Shown: positions 1-11,209 of the stretch, piece after piece
Layout of the letters: every line of letters begins with the position of its first letter
Position numbering within the stretch: the stretch's first letter is position 1
Source of the DNA: Shinisaurus crocodilurus
Taxonomy: Eukaryota > Chordata > Lepidosauria > Squamata > Shinisauridae
Length of the DNA: 64,000 nt
Assembly (NCBI GenBank): GCA_021292165.1
Contig: CM037876.1
Span: 40,658,575 to 40,722,574 of the forward strand
Direction: 5' to 3'
Notes under the pieces: model-generated
The model's database searches: none
What the model saw: the letters and a program-made list of their open reading frames with translations, nothing else
Told to the model about the DNA's origin: nothing
Made by a program: the position numbers and the translations under genes

Positions 1-21
1 ACTATTTAAAAGACAATTTGC

Positions 22-300
22 TTGCCTTGTTCTCCGCATTCGGGGGCCTCTGCGCGGTCCCGTCGTGTCACTTCCTGTCCCGGAAGTGATGCAACGGGCC
101 TCTGCGCAGGTGCAGATCGCTCCCGTTGCGTCATTTCCGGTCCCGGAAGTGACGCGACGGGACCGTTCGAGGAGCGCAGGCGGTTCTCCGCCGGATCGAG
201 CGGCTGGGGCAGGCTCTCCGCGGAGTGTGCGAGCCGCCGCGAAGAGGAGGTAAGGCCTCGCCAGGGCGTGAGCGGGGCCATGCTCGGCCTTGTTCTGCCC
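22..300. repeat. GC-rich fold-back element, family G, copy 1 (partial)
   Basis: A CpG-rich stretch has two CCGGAAGTGA blocks (around 80 and 143). Each is preceded by its inverted partner (TCACTTCC, TCATTTCCGG), making two small palindromes. The same motif pairs recur at 43.5, 49.6 and 53.9-54.2 kb. Open frames here are products of GC composition and are not genes. Both borders are uncertain. Confidence 0.6.
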
Positions 301-386
301 CGGCAAGGCTCGTTTGTACAAGCCTATAAGGATGCCCCCATCTCCAGCACAATGCTTGAGATGGATACTACTTTAGTGGCAACCAG

Positions 387-766
387 GGATGGATGTGTGA
401 GGAGTTCATTTGGGGGGTGGAAATCCGGCAAACTGGCCGGGCTCAACCCCCCGAACTCCAATCTGCCTACCTTCCCGAGTTGAGCCAGGGAAGTGACTTC
501 CGGGTGCCTGGCAGGCTGCTTTTTACACAGAAAATGCCATAAAATAAGATACACCAAAAGCAGCCACAATTTGCATAACTTGCACAAATTGCGGCCGCCT
601 TTAACGTATCTTATGGTCTTTTGTACATAAAAAGCAGCCCACTGGGAACCCGAAAGTCTGCCAAGCAGCTCAGTGCATGTCCACTTTTGGCCCAGCTCGG
701 CGGGCGCAGCGGTGGCATCCGCTGAGTCATAGGCGGGTTGGGTCACTGCAGGATTGCCCACCGCTC
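387..766 (-). mobile_element. Palindromic nonautonomous element, family P, copy 1
   Basis: About 380 bases match, in reverse orientation, the elements at 15.1, 35.0 and 45.9 kb. The centre is an imperfect palindrome: CTTTTTACACAGAAAATG... against ...TTTTGTACATAAAAAGCAG around TTTGCATAACTTGCACAAAT. No coding capacity. Ends in the other copies resemble TAGGGGTGGGC and ACATCCCTA. Confidence 0.65.
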
Positions 767-783
767 GTGGCAGCAGTCATATG

Positions 784-989
784 CAGTGGAGGCTGGTGGC
801 TCCAAGGTCAGCGCCGGGGTTCTGTATCCACTGTGGATTTTAGTCTGATCTTTAAAGGAGCTATCCACGGTGCTGAACCCTATGCCCAGAATAGTTTCTG
901 CACCATGGATACCTCCTTTAAAGTTCAGAGTAAAATCCAGAGTGGATACACAACCCCGGCGCTGACATTGGAGTCATTAGCCTCCACTG
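784..989. mobile_element. hAT-like MITE, family H1, copy 1
   Basis: The ends are CAGTGGAGGCTGGTGGCTCC and TTAGCCTCCACTG, an inverted pair. The interior is also self-complementary (AAGGAGCTATCCACGGTGCT against GCACCATGGATACCTCCTTT). Flanks GTCATATG and GTCATACA suggest an 8-base target duplication with two later changes. A second copy lies at 62.4 kb. Confidence 0.7.
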
Positions 990-1127
990 GTCATACAGTA
1001 CGTGTAAATTAGGAATATGTGTGTTTGCTCTGCCAATATATAGATTTTTTTTACACATTTATCCACTTCAAACCTCCTGGACCTAAACATGGACCAAAAA
1101 ACACAAATCCATACATTTCTGGGCTTG

Positions 1128-1215
1128 CAATTTATTTATTTATTTATTTCATTCATTTCATTTCATTTCTATACTGCCTTTCTGCTAAGGCACCCAAAGC
1201 AGTTTACAATGTTTA
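1128..1215 (-). mobile_element. L2 3'-end fragment
   Basis: A (TTTA)n run is followed by ATTTCTATACTGCCTTTCTG and CCCAAAGCAGTTTACAATG. This is the reverse complement of a typical L2 tail. Very short. Confidence 0.5.
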
Positions 1216-1837
1216 AATACTGAAACAAATAAAAAAAACACGTTATCCCCCCAAACCAAACAAACACCAGTTCTCTCAGGCTGAACTGAAGGTTTCTTCT
1301 GGAGCTGATGGTTCAAGCTCCCTGGGCTGGGCTTCTCTTCTGCCTTCCCTCTGTCGCCCCAGGGAAAGTGAGGGAGGGGCTTCCCCAACAGCCCTCTCAG
1401 GCCAGTGATGGTCATTTCAGGAGCTGGTGCCAAGAGCTCCCCGGCCTGGGCTTCTGTTCTGCCATCCCTCAGGGCACACAAACACAGGGCAATGTGTTCC
1501 ACAAAAAAACAAAAACATGTTTGACAACATGTGCACATTTAGAAAATACGCAAAGAATACTGTGTACATTTTCAAAATGCAAACAAACATGTTTTAGTTA
1601 TTGGGTTCATACATCCAAAAATCCATGCATTAAATTTTTTGCATAAAATGCATACAGTAATGCGTTCATTAGGGAAAATGAATAGAAATCTCTTTACAGA
1701 TTTCTTAAATAAAAAGAAAAGAAAAGCAAGCTCATGCAGAAACAGGACAGGATGACGTTGACCTAAAAAAACAAGACCAAGGTGGACAGATTAATCTACC
1801 GTATTCCTAACATAATTAAATAAAAATGTAAGAAGAA

Positions 1838-2505
1838 CCCTGCTGGATTTGACCAAAGGCCTATCTGGTCCAACATTGTGTTTCCACAATGGCCAACTAG
1901 ATGCCTCTGGGAAAACCACAAACATAACATGAGAGCAATATCACCCTCCCCCTCGTGTTCCCCAGGAACTGGTATTGAGAAATATACTGCTTCTGATACT
2001 GGAGGTAATATAGCCAGCATGGGTAGTAGCTATTGATAGCCTTATCCTTCATGAATTTGTCCAATCCCCTTTTAAAACTGTCCAAGTTGGCAGTCATCAC
2101 CACAACTTGGGGCAGTTTCACTATGCTCTGTGTGAAGAAGTACTTCCTTTTATCTGTCCTGTATCTTCCACCATTTAGCTACATTGGGTATAAATCACAA
2201 AACCAAGATTCCTTTCCTGGACAGTCACTGCTAGCTCAGACCCCATCAGTGTATATATGATGTTAGGATTTTTTTGTCCCAATATGCAGCATTTTACACT
2301 TGCTTTTGCTGAACTGCATTTGCCAATTTAATGCCTTTCCCCCCCAGTCTGAAGAGCTCCTTTTGCATCTTTTCACAAAACTTTCTTTTCTTTTCTTTTT
2401 TGCCATCCTAAATAATTTGGTGTCAGTGGCAAATTTGGCCACCTTGCGTCTCATCCCTAACTCCACATCAACTATGAACAAGTTTAAAAGCACCAGTCCC
2501 ATACA
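1838..2505 (-). mobile_element. CR1-type LINE fragment (3' half, antisense)
   Basis: On the minus strand a reverse-transcriptase piece is visible at 2502-2263, including a KFATDTKLF sequence where the catalytic FADD motif would be (second Ala changed to Thr). It is followed by a 3' untranslated part with TTTAAAAGGGGATTGGACAAA and ending near AGGGTTCTTCT at 1840. It is the same lineage as the copies at 5.6 and 54.3 kb, which share the GGGGATTGGACAAATTC block. Degenerate and internally deleted. Confidence 0.65.
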
Positions 2506-2732
2506 GATCTTTACTGCTTATATCCCAGCACTATGAGAATTTCATTACTGATGTAGTTGTTGGCATGGATAAAACACTCCAAAAAGCAATCTGCCTTGAT
2601 AGTTGATATGATTATTGTTTATACAGGTGTATTGCAATTTTTCAGTAAAACACAGCACAAAAAGAATCTTGCTGTAGTCATGTGCACATTCTTGTAGTGT
2701 TGTAGTGCATAACAAATTGTTAGTATCCAATG

Positions 2733-2904
2733 GGGCACTAGCGCTAATGTCAATTATGTTTCAAGAGTGTAAGGGACTTCTAGTGCAATGGCAATAGCAT
2801 TAACTGTCATGCTGGGTTTTCCAGGGAATCCAGCTAACACTATTGACATTGCATTAGAGGTCCCTTATGCTTGCACAATGTTATTTATGTTAGCACCAGT
2901 GCCC
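2733..2904. mobile_element. Fold-back MITE with GGGCACT ends
   Basis: Left arm GGGCACTAGCGCTAA... and right arm ...TTAGCACCAGTGCCC are inverted over about 70 bases each, with AAGGGACTTCTAGTGCAATG paired to CATTGCATTAGAGGTCCCTT. No coding capacity. A clear target duplication is not seen. Confidence 0.65.
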
Positions 2905-3060
2905 AAATGACTACTGCCCATACACATGAATAACACATAGAGGAAGGGGATTATGAATTTATGTATGTGTGTGTGGGTGTGACTGTATTTTTGCTCAGCT
3001 CTAAACTGTTCCTTCTTATCACTATTCAAAAATGCTGAACTTTCTTTGCTTTAGTTTCAG

Positions 3061-3150
3061 TACCACAGGACCTTTCAGGCAGTTTATGAGGTTATCAAGA
3101 ACCTCATGGAGTGGCACATGGATCCAGAAAACTTGCACACTATAATCAAG
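3061..3150 (+). CDS. MROH-like gene, exon a (first exon seen)
   Basis: Ninety bases encode 30 residues (YHRTFQAVYEVI...LHTIIK), starting directly after TTTAGTTTCAG and ending at AAG/GTACAG, so both borders are in phase 0. It reads as one amphipathic helix pair of a HEAT repeat. The preceding exon is not in the window or was not recognised. Confidence 0.75.
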
Positions 3151-3222
3151 GTACAGTCAGAAGTGGAATAGGAAATCCCAGGAAACCAAGAGAAGTCACA
3201 CATAATATGGGTGATAGAGATA

Positions 3223-3482
3223 CAGTAATACCTTGGATTGCAAGTAACTTGGTCTGAGAGCGTTTTGCAAGACAAGCAAATTTTTTTTTAAAAAAATTGA
3301 CTTGATAAACGAGCAAGGTCTTGCAAGACAATCGTAGGGATGTAACCGCTCGCCTCGAGCGGGCGTAGCGGGCCAAAATCGGCCTCGCTCCTGCCCGCCA
3401 GAGACTCGCTTTGATATAAGAGTATTTTGGATTACAAGCACGGTTCCGGAACAAATTATGCTTGCAATCCAAGGTATTACTG
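3223..3482. mobile_element. Tigger-like (Tc1/mariner) MITE with TA duplication
   Basis: Perfect terminal inverted repeats CAGTAATACCTTGGATTGCA and TGCAATCCAAGGTATTACTG are flanked by TA on both sides (3221-3222 and 3483-3484). The element is 260 bases, with a GC-rich centre around 3330-3410. End sequence and TA duplication fit the pogo/Tigger group. Confidence 0.85.
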
Positions 3483-4240
3483 TAAATGCATTTGTTTATT
3501 TCTAGTTTTTATATGTCTTCTTTTAACAACAACAAAAACAATACAGTTCCCCAAAAGGAGCAGAACCGAATACTGCTGTTGCCCCTCTGCTATTTCCATT
3601 GCACCTGTGCAACCCGCCACTAGCACAGCAGGAACCAATGCTTCCTACAGCAATCCTAGAAATTAGCAGAAATGCTTGTTTCCGGAATGGGATGGGTCAA
3701 CAGAGCTCCCTTCTGTGAGCCCCACTGACCTGCCCCAGTTTTGGAAACAAGTATTTCCACTCTTTCTGACTGCTTCTGGAACTGCCAGGTTCCCGTTGTG
3801 CTAGCAGTGGGTCCTGCTGGCATATGGGAAGAATTGGTTACTGCCCAAGGTTCAGAGATAAAGCAGATAAAAGAATATAAAGGATGTAAAACAATTTTAA
3901 ATTGTTTTAAACCAATTCAGAGCAACAGTCAGATATCGTACTTCAAGTGGATTCCATTAATTCCAAAAGACCTGGAAGAATAAATACATTTTTACAAGTC
4001 TATGGAATGAAAGCAAAGAGGAACATATCTGAACATACTGCATAACTCAGGAGCCAAACCGAAAGGCCCTGCTCATGATGGAAAACAATCACAGTTCTCA
4101 AAAAGATGATATCTTGACCAGTGACTCACAAGCTGCTCTTAAAAGCTCAGTGGGAGGGATCACATGAGACAAAGGCAATGTCCAAAAAGTCTTTATAGGA
4201 ATAGTACCAAATACATCATAACAGGAAAATAACAAATGTA

Positions 4241-4488
4241 ATTTATTTATTTATTTATTTATTTATTCTATTTATACCCCGCCTTTTTTCCTGAAAGGAA
4301 CCCAAGGCGGCTTACATAGTCCTCCTCCTCTCCATTTTATCCTCACAACAACCCTGTGAGGTAGGTTAGGCTGAGAGTCAGTGACTGGCCCAAAGTCACC
4401 CAGTGAGTTTCATGGCTGAGCGGGGACTAGAACTCGGATCTCCCGAGTCCCAGACCAACACTCTCACCACTACGCCACAGTGGCTCTC
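4241..4488 (-). mobile_element. MIR-like tRNA-derived SINE
   Basis: On the minus strand it runs from AGCCACTGTGGCGTAGTGG (A-box-like), through a B-box-like segment (here CCGAGTTCTAGTCCCCGC) and the GTGACTTTGGGCCAGTCACTG core, to ACAGGGTTGTTGTGAGGATA and a (TAAA)n tail. This is the reference structure for nine other copies listed below. Confidence 0.8.
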
Positions 4489-4499
4489 AGTGTAACAGT

Positions 4500-5215
4500 T
4501 AGGGATAGGGGAGAAATTTGTTTGGGTCACATTTTAATGCAAACTTACCTGATCTTGCACTTTCAAAGCAATATGCAAAAAAACTCAATTAGCCTTTGAA
4601 ATTTGCACTTCTCCCAATTTCTCAATGGAGTTCTCCAATCAAATAATGGGTACAAAAATGTGTGTGCTAGGGGCAAGTACACAGAAAAATGTGTATATTA
4701 GTGAAAATAATGTTGAAATGCATTATATTAGGGAAATTGCTTGAAAAATGTGCATATTAGGCAAAATTGCATACAGAAATTCATGAATTAGAAAAATGCA
4801 TACAAGTTAGGGATCTATGGGAATTTCTTTCCTGTTCGCAAAGCATGCAGAGATGTCCTGTTCGCAGCCACAAATGTGAATGTAAGCAGGCAGGAATGCA
4901 ATGCTTGGGAATTTTTTGCAAATCCTCAGTCCCCCCAAAACCCACATTTTCACTCTTTAGCCTATGGGTGTGTGTGTGCACATTTTTCATCAGGAAAAAT
5001 GTGCATTTTAAAAAATGCATTTTTTTCAATTTGGGAAAAAATTGCATGTTTAAAAATGTGCATTTTTCTCAGTCAAAAATGCACATTTTTCCTGATGGAA
5101 AAGAAAAAGATGCCCGTGTTCAGGAATGCCAACAAGGCAAAATGAGCTTTGAGGAAGAATTCAGAGAACCTTAATGAGCTCAAACATCACATGTTCACCC
5201 ATCTCTATGGAAATT
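4500..5215. repeat. AT-rich nonautonomous repeat with ATGTGCATTTTT units
   Basis: The stretch repeats variants of AAAATGTGCATTTTT in both orientations and ends with a TTCACCCATCTCTATGG-like edge. Similar DNA lies at 13.0, 39.1 and 58.7 kb. It resembles a decayed DNA-transposon derivative; family and borders are not established. No gene is seen between the SINE and exon b. Confidence 0.4.
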
Positions 5216-5374
5216 TTCATGCCTAGTAACAGTACGCATTTGGTACTTCTTTATTCTAATGTCTAGTGTCCTTTTCTTTATTTTCAGGTTGATAGTTCAG
5301 GTGCTTTATGTTGCAAAAAGGAATATATATCAGTAAAAGTGATTGATTAAAAAAGGCCCCTCTTGTTTCCACAG

Positions 5375-5479
5375 GCCTTGAAAAACTGGCTTGTGTCTCC
5401 TCAGCTGTATGAACGTGAGAGGGCAACCCGTGCCTTGGCCCAGCTGCTCCAGATTTACAGATCTCAAGCCGCCCCTGAG
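5375..5479 (+). CDS. MROH-like gene, exon b
   Basis: One hundred and five bases follow TTTCCACAG and end at GAG/GTGGGT, phase 0 at both ends. The 35 residues (ALKNWLVSPQLYERERATRA...) match the family pattern of a Leu-Lys-x-Trp-Leu start followed by ERERA and a LLQIY helix. This is one of the most recognisable segments of MROH proteins. Confidence 0.85.
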
Positions 5480-5594
5480 GTGGGTAAGCTGACAGCCTGA
5501 AAGGAAGCAAATATTTCTGGGGCTACACCAACCAAGTTTTAAGAGATAGTGGCTTTTGCCAGGTACTCCCAACAAAATGGGCATCAAATAGCAA

Positions 5595-6530
5595 ATGCCA
5601 TGGACATTAAAAATGGCAATTGCAGCGCAATGTTAAGCGAGTGCAAAGTGATGCACATTGTGGCAAAAAAAAAAATCCCAACTTCGCATATATGCTGATG
5701 GGACCTGAGCTAGTGGTGACAGACCAAGAAAGAGATCTTGAGGGTGTGGTGGACAGATCAATGAAAATGTCGACCCAGTGTGTGGCTGCTCTGAAAAAGG
5801 CATTTTCCATATTAGGTATAATTAGGAAAGGAATCGAAAATACAAAACTATTATTAAAAAACTATTATACATACAATTGTGTAACTATTATACAAAACTA
5901 TTGGGAAACCACACTTGGAATACTGTGTAAGAGCACCCAAAAAGGATATTGTTGAGTTGGAAAAAGTGCAGAAAAGGGCAACTAAAATGATCAAGGGGCT
6001 GGAGAAACTTCCCTGTGAGGAAAGGTTACAATGTCTGGGACTATTTAGCTTAGAAAAAATGGTGAGTAAGGGGAGACATAATGGAGGTGCACAAAATTAT
6101 GCATACTTGGAGAAAGTGGATAGGATACGTTTTTCTCCCTCTTTCATAATACTAGAATCTTGGGTCATCCCATAAAGCTGATTGGTGGGAGATTCATGAC
6201 AGATAAAAGGAAGTACTTCTGCACATAGCAATATTAAACTACGGAATTCACTACCACAAGATGTGATGGCCACCAATTTGGCTGACTTTAAAAGGGGATT
6301 GGACAAATTCATGGAGGATAAGGCTATCAATGGCTACTAATCCTGGAGGCTATATGCTATTTCTAGTATCAGAGGCAGTATGCCTATGTACACCAGTTGC
6401 TGGGTAACATTGATGGGAGGGTGCGATTGCACTCATGTCCTATTTGTGGGTTCCCCACAGGCAGCTGGTTGGACAGAATGCTGGATGAGATGGACCCTTG
6501 GGCTGCTCCAGCGTGGCTCTTCTTATTTTC
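5595..6530 (+). mobile_element. CR1-type LINE fragment (end of ORF2 and 3' end)
   Basis: Broken frames encode the reverse-transcriptase carboxy-terminal region: [44 protein letters not shown]. They are followed by a 3' tail with AAAAGGGGATTGGACAAATT and ending near TGGCTCTTCTTATTTTCTTA. It belongs to the same lineage as 1.8 and 54.3 kb, distinct from the younger CR1 at 29-34 kb. Confidence 0.7.
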
Positions 6531-6583
6531 TTACCCCTGAATTGCAGCCATTGCACTGAGACTTTTGTGGTTTTGTGCAACAG

Positions 6584-6722
6584 ATGCAGGAGTCCATTGC
6601 ACAGGTGGGACATATGACCGGTCTGCTGCTTCCCAGGTGTGTGGAGAAACAGGCTGCCCTTCGCCATTGGGGCAAGACTGCAACTGCCTGCCTGCTCAAT
6701 CTGTCATTCATACCTAAAATAG
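6584..6722 (+). CDS. MROH-like gene, exon c
   Basis: One hundred and thirty-nine bases follow GTGCAACAG. They encode MQESIAQVGHMTGLLLPRCV... and end at ATAG/GTAATC in phase 1. The single leftover G combines with AT of the next exon to give Asp. A one-residue uncertainty remains because the acceptor could be the second CAG six bases further on. The exon follows directly on a CR1 fragment lying in the intron. Confidence 0.8.
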
Positions 6723-7316
6723 GTAATCTGGCATGTGAGCCTCACACTCTTGTGATTGCTCATATGTAAATGCCCCTTTTCAGGCATCTCTGCATACCGC
6801 ACAGCTTTGGGGTGATGGGGCCAAGATGGAATGTGGGGTTGAGGGCTGGGCCAGGAGGCATGGCCCAGCTACACTCTCCCCACATTATCCCTACATGTGG
6901 AAGGGACATTTGAATAGGTTTAGACACCCTGGAACATGTAAACCTCATAGTGAAGAACTCTCCACAAAATAATATACACCCTGCTTATTATATATGCTCC
7001 TGTAACATTTGTGCAACTGCTCTTCCAACAGAGATCTGCCTTTTTTGTGAATGTGTCACCTTTTCTCTGTGCAGTCATCCATGTCTGTAAATGGTCCTGT
7101 TCTTTTATACATTGTAACTTGTTCATTGTCCTTTGTCTGTCTCTTTTGCTGTTCTTTTTTCCAGTCTCTTTCCTTTTCCGGTCTGATGCCAATTTCCTAT
7201 TTATGATGGACATAATGCTGGTATGGGTTTGTGGAATATATTTTACATGGGAAGCTACATAGAATGAGAAAATGTCTCTTGGAATGTGTGAAATATTAGT
7301 TTTCTTTATTGCATAG

Positions 7317-7444
7317 ATATCACCAGCACTGAACTCATAAGAATCTGTGATGAAGAGGAGCAGTGTCTGCCCTGCGTCACAATTTTTAAAACTGCCATGG
7401 GGAGGAAGAAATTAGCTCAGAGAGAAAGTGGGATTGCAATAAAA
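7317..7444 (+). CDS. MROH-like gene, exon d
   Basis: The exon starts after TTTATTGCATAG and completes the split Asp codon. It encodes ITSTELIRICDEEEQ... and reaches IAIK, which joins in frame to LIIKYLP of the next exon. The donor AAA/GTCACA is weak. It is preferred because it alone keeps the frame and yields the expected acidic helix and Ala-Ile-Lys approach to the next helix. Its 128 bases plus the preceding 139 make exactly 89 codons. A (CA)n tract starts a few bases into the next intron. Confidence 0.65.
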
Positions 7445-8051
7445 GTCACACGCACACAAACACACACACACACACACACCATCTTTCTATTTTTAAACCA
7501 CTCAAGATGGCACATATTCTCTTTCTTAAATAACAAAATAAACAAACAAAAACCTAATCAGAAATCTTTACAATTGTAACATAGTGAAATATTAAAACAA
7601 CAGATATTGAAACAGCAGCATGCAGCAGATGAAAGCATATTGGGTAATAAAACATCAGCAAGCTAGGTGACATGCCTGCTAGAACACAAAATTTCATATC
7701 GCACTTCAACACCATCAACGGTTCAATCTTACACATGTCTATTTACCCTCAGGCAAGTGTGTATAAGATTGCAGCCTAAAGAGGACATTTTTTGTGACCT
7801 ATCTATTCCTTGACTTGCCATATTCATTAAAATACACACAATTTCCTACAAATTGAATGGTTGAGAAAGAAGAAGAGGACCACACACACACACACACACA
7901 CACACTGGACTGGTGGTCATAATGTAGTCAATTGCTACCTAGCAGTAGGAACATCCCTGTTTCCTTGGTACAGAGAAAACCAATTGGCTTCCTCTTCCTT
8001 TATTTTTTAAACATTATTTATTTATTTATTTATTTGCTTTTCTCCCTACAG

Positions 8052-8201
8052 TTGATTATAAAATACCTGCCCTCTGAAGAACTGATGTCATTCATCCACA
8101 CCACTTTGGATGGGATGCTCCGGGATGAAAGCTGGTCCGAGGCTGTCGTGGATGTATTGAAAATGGTACTGCACCACAGAGCAGTTGCACTACAGGACAG
8201 G
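8052..8201 (+). CDS. MROH-like gene, exon e
   Basis: The exon is 150 bases, bounded by TCTCCCTACAG and AGG/GTAAGA, phase 0 at both ends. It encodes LIIKYLPSEELMSFIHTTLD... with a following SEAVVDVLKMVL helix. This is a typical HEAT pair with conserved Leu and Pro spacing. Both splice sites are strong. Confidence 0.88.
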
Positions 8202-8342
8202 GTAAGACTTAGCTGGAGTTCATTGCTGGGTCGCATTATGAATGTCCAAGTCATTCATAAGTGTTTAAGGATTTTGATCTTTCTTAATTTCTTGTGACTG
8301 AAGCTGATACACACATCCTGGACTAATGTGCAGCTAAGAACT

Positions 8343-8640
8343 AGGGGCTCAATCCTATGGCTCGCAGATGCTGTCTGGACAGCCATAGGCAAAGTTGGAG
8401 TCCCAGCTCCGACCTCGGAGAAGCGCTCCGAGGTCACAGCTGGGACTCCGACTACAGAGCACCCTCCCTCCACCCTCACAGCCAGTGAAGTTCTCTCCAT
8501 GCCAGCTGCTGCTCTGAAGTTGCGAGTGCAACTTTGGAGCTGGCACGGGGGGGTGGGGAGGGAAGGAATGAGGCTCTGCCTTGTGAGCAGGTGCAAAAGA
8601 CATTCATGGCTGAAACTGGTCATCTATGCCTTTTTCAGGG
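8343..8640. mobile_element. Fold-back MITE
   Basis: The stretch contains the near-perfect inverted repeat AGTCCCAGCTCCGACCTCGG / CCGAGGTCACAGCTGGGACT (8399-8449) within a longer GC-rich segment beginning GGGGCTCAATCCTATGG. Similar starts occur in Harbinger-like MITEs of this window. Borders are approximate. Confidence 0.45.
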
Positions 8641-9100
8641 TGAGGGAAGCGCAGAGGTCATCCTTACTTCCGCGCTCCTCCTGTGCTTGACTGGATTCCT
8701 GTACTCCTCTGAGTTGGGAGGCTTATGGGCAGCCATATTGGAGGTGGCTGCCAGTTACCTGCTGGCTTTTACACTTCCCAAATGTTCTGACATGGTTGTT
8801 GACTGAAAGAAAGTATCAAAACTTGTTCTAAAATGCATATTTTGAGAGGAATGTATTGTATTATAATATGAATTCTCATGTTTTTTATTATTATTTAAAT
8901 GTGGACACAGGACCTGAATACAAGGGGAATTGACATGGACTGGAGATAGACTGATTTGTCCATCCCTAGCTGTATACTCTGGATTGCGCTCAGAAATTTT
9001 AGGATGAAAAGATGAAAGACTAAGCTCAAAGCTCTAGTAAACATGACAGGTATAGATATAACATTTAGGTCTTACCACGCAGAGATTATGCTTTCTTAGG

Positions 9101-9219
9101 GTGCAATCCTATGCATGTTTAGATAGAAAAATGTCCTACAACTCCCAGCATTCCCAGCTGGCTGGGGAATGCTGGGAGTTGTAGGACTTTTTTTCTGTCT
9201 AAAGATGCATAGGATTGCA
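9101..9219. mobile_element. Harbinger-like MITE with TTA duplication
   Basis: This is a nearly perfect hairpin: GGGTGCAATCCTATGCATGT at the left and ATGCATAGGATTGCACCC at the right, with TCCTACAACTCCCAGCATTC in each arm. TTA flanks both ends. The 3-base duplication fits PIF/Harbinger elements. Confidence 0.75.
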
Positions 9220-9261
9220 CCCTTAATGACATTCTTCTCTCAAATGTTGTTGGCCTCATAG

Positions 9262-9416
9262 GTGGAGATACTTGTATACTCAATGTATTATGTCCTGTAT
9301 AACACTGATAAAGTCACTGTGAAGAGGGCAGTGAGGAGTACCATTGGTGCACTGGTTCATGTGGAACCAAGAAAAACAGTGACAACACTTCTGACATTCA
9401 CATGGCCTGATATGAG
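9262..9416 (+). CDS. MROH-like gene, exon f (ends in phase 2)
   Basis: The exon is 155 bases, bounded by TTGGCCTCATAG and ATGAG/GTAAAG. It encodes VEILVYSMYYVLYNTDKVTV..., then HVEPRKTVTTLLTFTWPDM. The family has a similar stretch ending in a leucine and proline-rich segment. The exon ends with two bases of a codon, but the next recognised exon begins in phase 0, so a direct join would break the frame. Confidence 0.8.
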
Positions 9417-9469
9417 GTAAAGTATGCATTCTCATGAGCAGAATACATTTATTTTAATTATTTGTTGAT

Positions 9470-10740
9470 CTAATGCTGGGGTAAGCAATGTGGTGCCTGT
9501 GAGTACTACCAGGTCCTTGGCATCCACCAAGGGGTCCTACCCTTCCTGATTTTAATTTTATGGGGGGGGGGAAATCTCCTCCTCCTCCTCCTTCTTCCTG
9601 TTCTTATCAGCAACAGCCCGGCCCCGGACTATATCAAGATAAAGTGAGTGCCTCCATCTGCTGCCATCTTAATTTTCCATGAATGCCTATGAGCTGTGGG
9701 GTTCAGAGGCATTCTTAGGAAATAAGATGGTTGTGTGCCCAGCCACAAGGGATAAGAAAGGGGGGACAAAAAGGACCCCTGTCACCGCTGTCTTGTAATC
9801 AGTGGGTGGGGGGAGGAGGGAGAGCAGTGGGTGGAGGGCTAGGAATGGCAGAAGTTACCCAACAGGTGGGGTCAGGGAAGCCAGCAGGGAGGGGGAAGCC
9901 GGAACCCAGCTGGGAGCCTGAGGGCAGGCAAGCCAGCTGGGAGCAACTTGGGAGGTTGGGGAAGGTTGTGTTCTTGTATGTCAGAATGGATGGGATTTGC
10001 GTGTGTGTGTGTGAGAGAGAGAGAGGGGGGGGAGAGAAAGAGAGGAGGATCCAGAGAGAGGTGATCCCAAAAGGGAGTGAGTGTGGTTTTCCATGTGCTT
10101 GGAGTGTGTGTGTATATGTTGCATGATGGGCATATGGGGTGCTTATGTCTGTGTGTTTGAAGGAGCAAGGGAGAGAATGCCTGTGTGCCTGTGTGTCTGT
10201 CTGTATGGGTGGTGATCCAGAGCGTGAGAGAGAGAGGTCTGGAGTGTGAGAGAGAAAGAGATGGTGGGTATGAGTTTTCTGGCAGAGCAGGAGGGGAGAG
10301 AAAAAGATGTGGCCTTCTGTGAAATAGTTTCTCTCACCACAGAAAAATGTGGGTTCAAAGGAGTTATTTTGTGTGTTGGGGCTCAGAACTCACTTCTGCC
10401 TTGTATTCAGTCTTTCGGTCAGGTCACTTGTCCTTGGTGACTACGGTAGCTATAGCTCCCATGACAGCCATTTTGTGATGGTGCCCAGGATGGTTTCTCA
10501 ATTGGCCAAATGTGCCTATGGGCCCAAAATGTTTGCCTACCCCTGATGTAATGGGTAATAACATAACAAACATGTATTGGATGAAAGAACTCAGTATTAT
10601 GAATTTTCTGGAATTGCATATTTTTTGCATATTTTTTGGTTGTCTTATCTATCATTTTCCAGACCACGGTACTCATGCATTCTTCTCAAAATAAAACAAA
10701 TAAATAAATAAAAAATTAAGAAATAAGTGACAGCTAACAA
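9470..10740. other. Intron interior without recognised exon
   Basis: This part of the intron between exons f and g was searched for the missing coding phase. It contains a TACCAGGTCCTTGGCATCCA-type decayed repeat, GA/GT-rich low-complexity sequence near 10.0-10.3 kb, and AT-rich DNA. No segment with acceptor, donor and HEAT-like codons was found. Confidence 0.5.
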
Positions 10741-10765
10741 AACAACAGAAGCAAGTTATTTTATT

Positions 10766-10866
10766 GTATTATATTTATATCCCACCCTTTTTTCCTGCAA
10801 ACCCAAGGTGGCTTACATAATCCTCCTCTCCATTTTATCCTCACAACAACCCTGTGAGGTAGGTTT
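10766..10866 (-). mobile_element. MIR-like SINE, 3' half
   Basis: Only the tail half is present: TATATTTATATCCCACCC through CTCACAACAACCCTGTGAGG. The tRNA-like head is missing. Confidence 0.7.
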
Positions 10867-11209
10867 TAAAACCATTTTTAATTTATATATCCTCCCTACC
10901 TATCCCTTATTTTTTTTATGTGTCATGTTTTAAATTTAGACTGTAAGCTTGAAGGCAGGGACTCTGTAAGTTGCTCTGAGAGCCTATTTGGCTAATGGAC
11001 AGGGTATAAAGGTGCTGTAAATAAATAAATAACACACAATGAGATAAAAACCTGCAAATGTATTGAACTAAATGGTTTAAACGTTTCAGCAATGTATTAG
11101 TTTGAGAGGAAAGTTTCTATGGACACTCTTCAATTTGTTATTTATAATGATCAGTCTGGTTATGCCGTGGGGCAAATGAAGCAAAACCAGTTCCCTTTCT
11201 TCCCTTTAG

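Noticed and set aside
1..3060. Further upstream exons of the MROH-like gene
   Set aside because: The stretch is filled by fold-back elements and a CR1 fragment. I found no acceptor/donor-bounded segment with HEAT-like residues.
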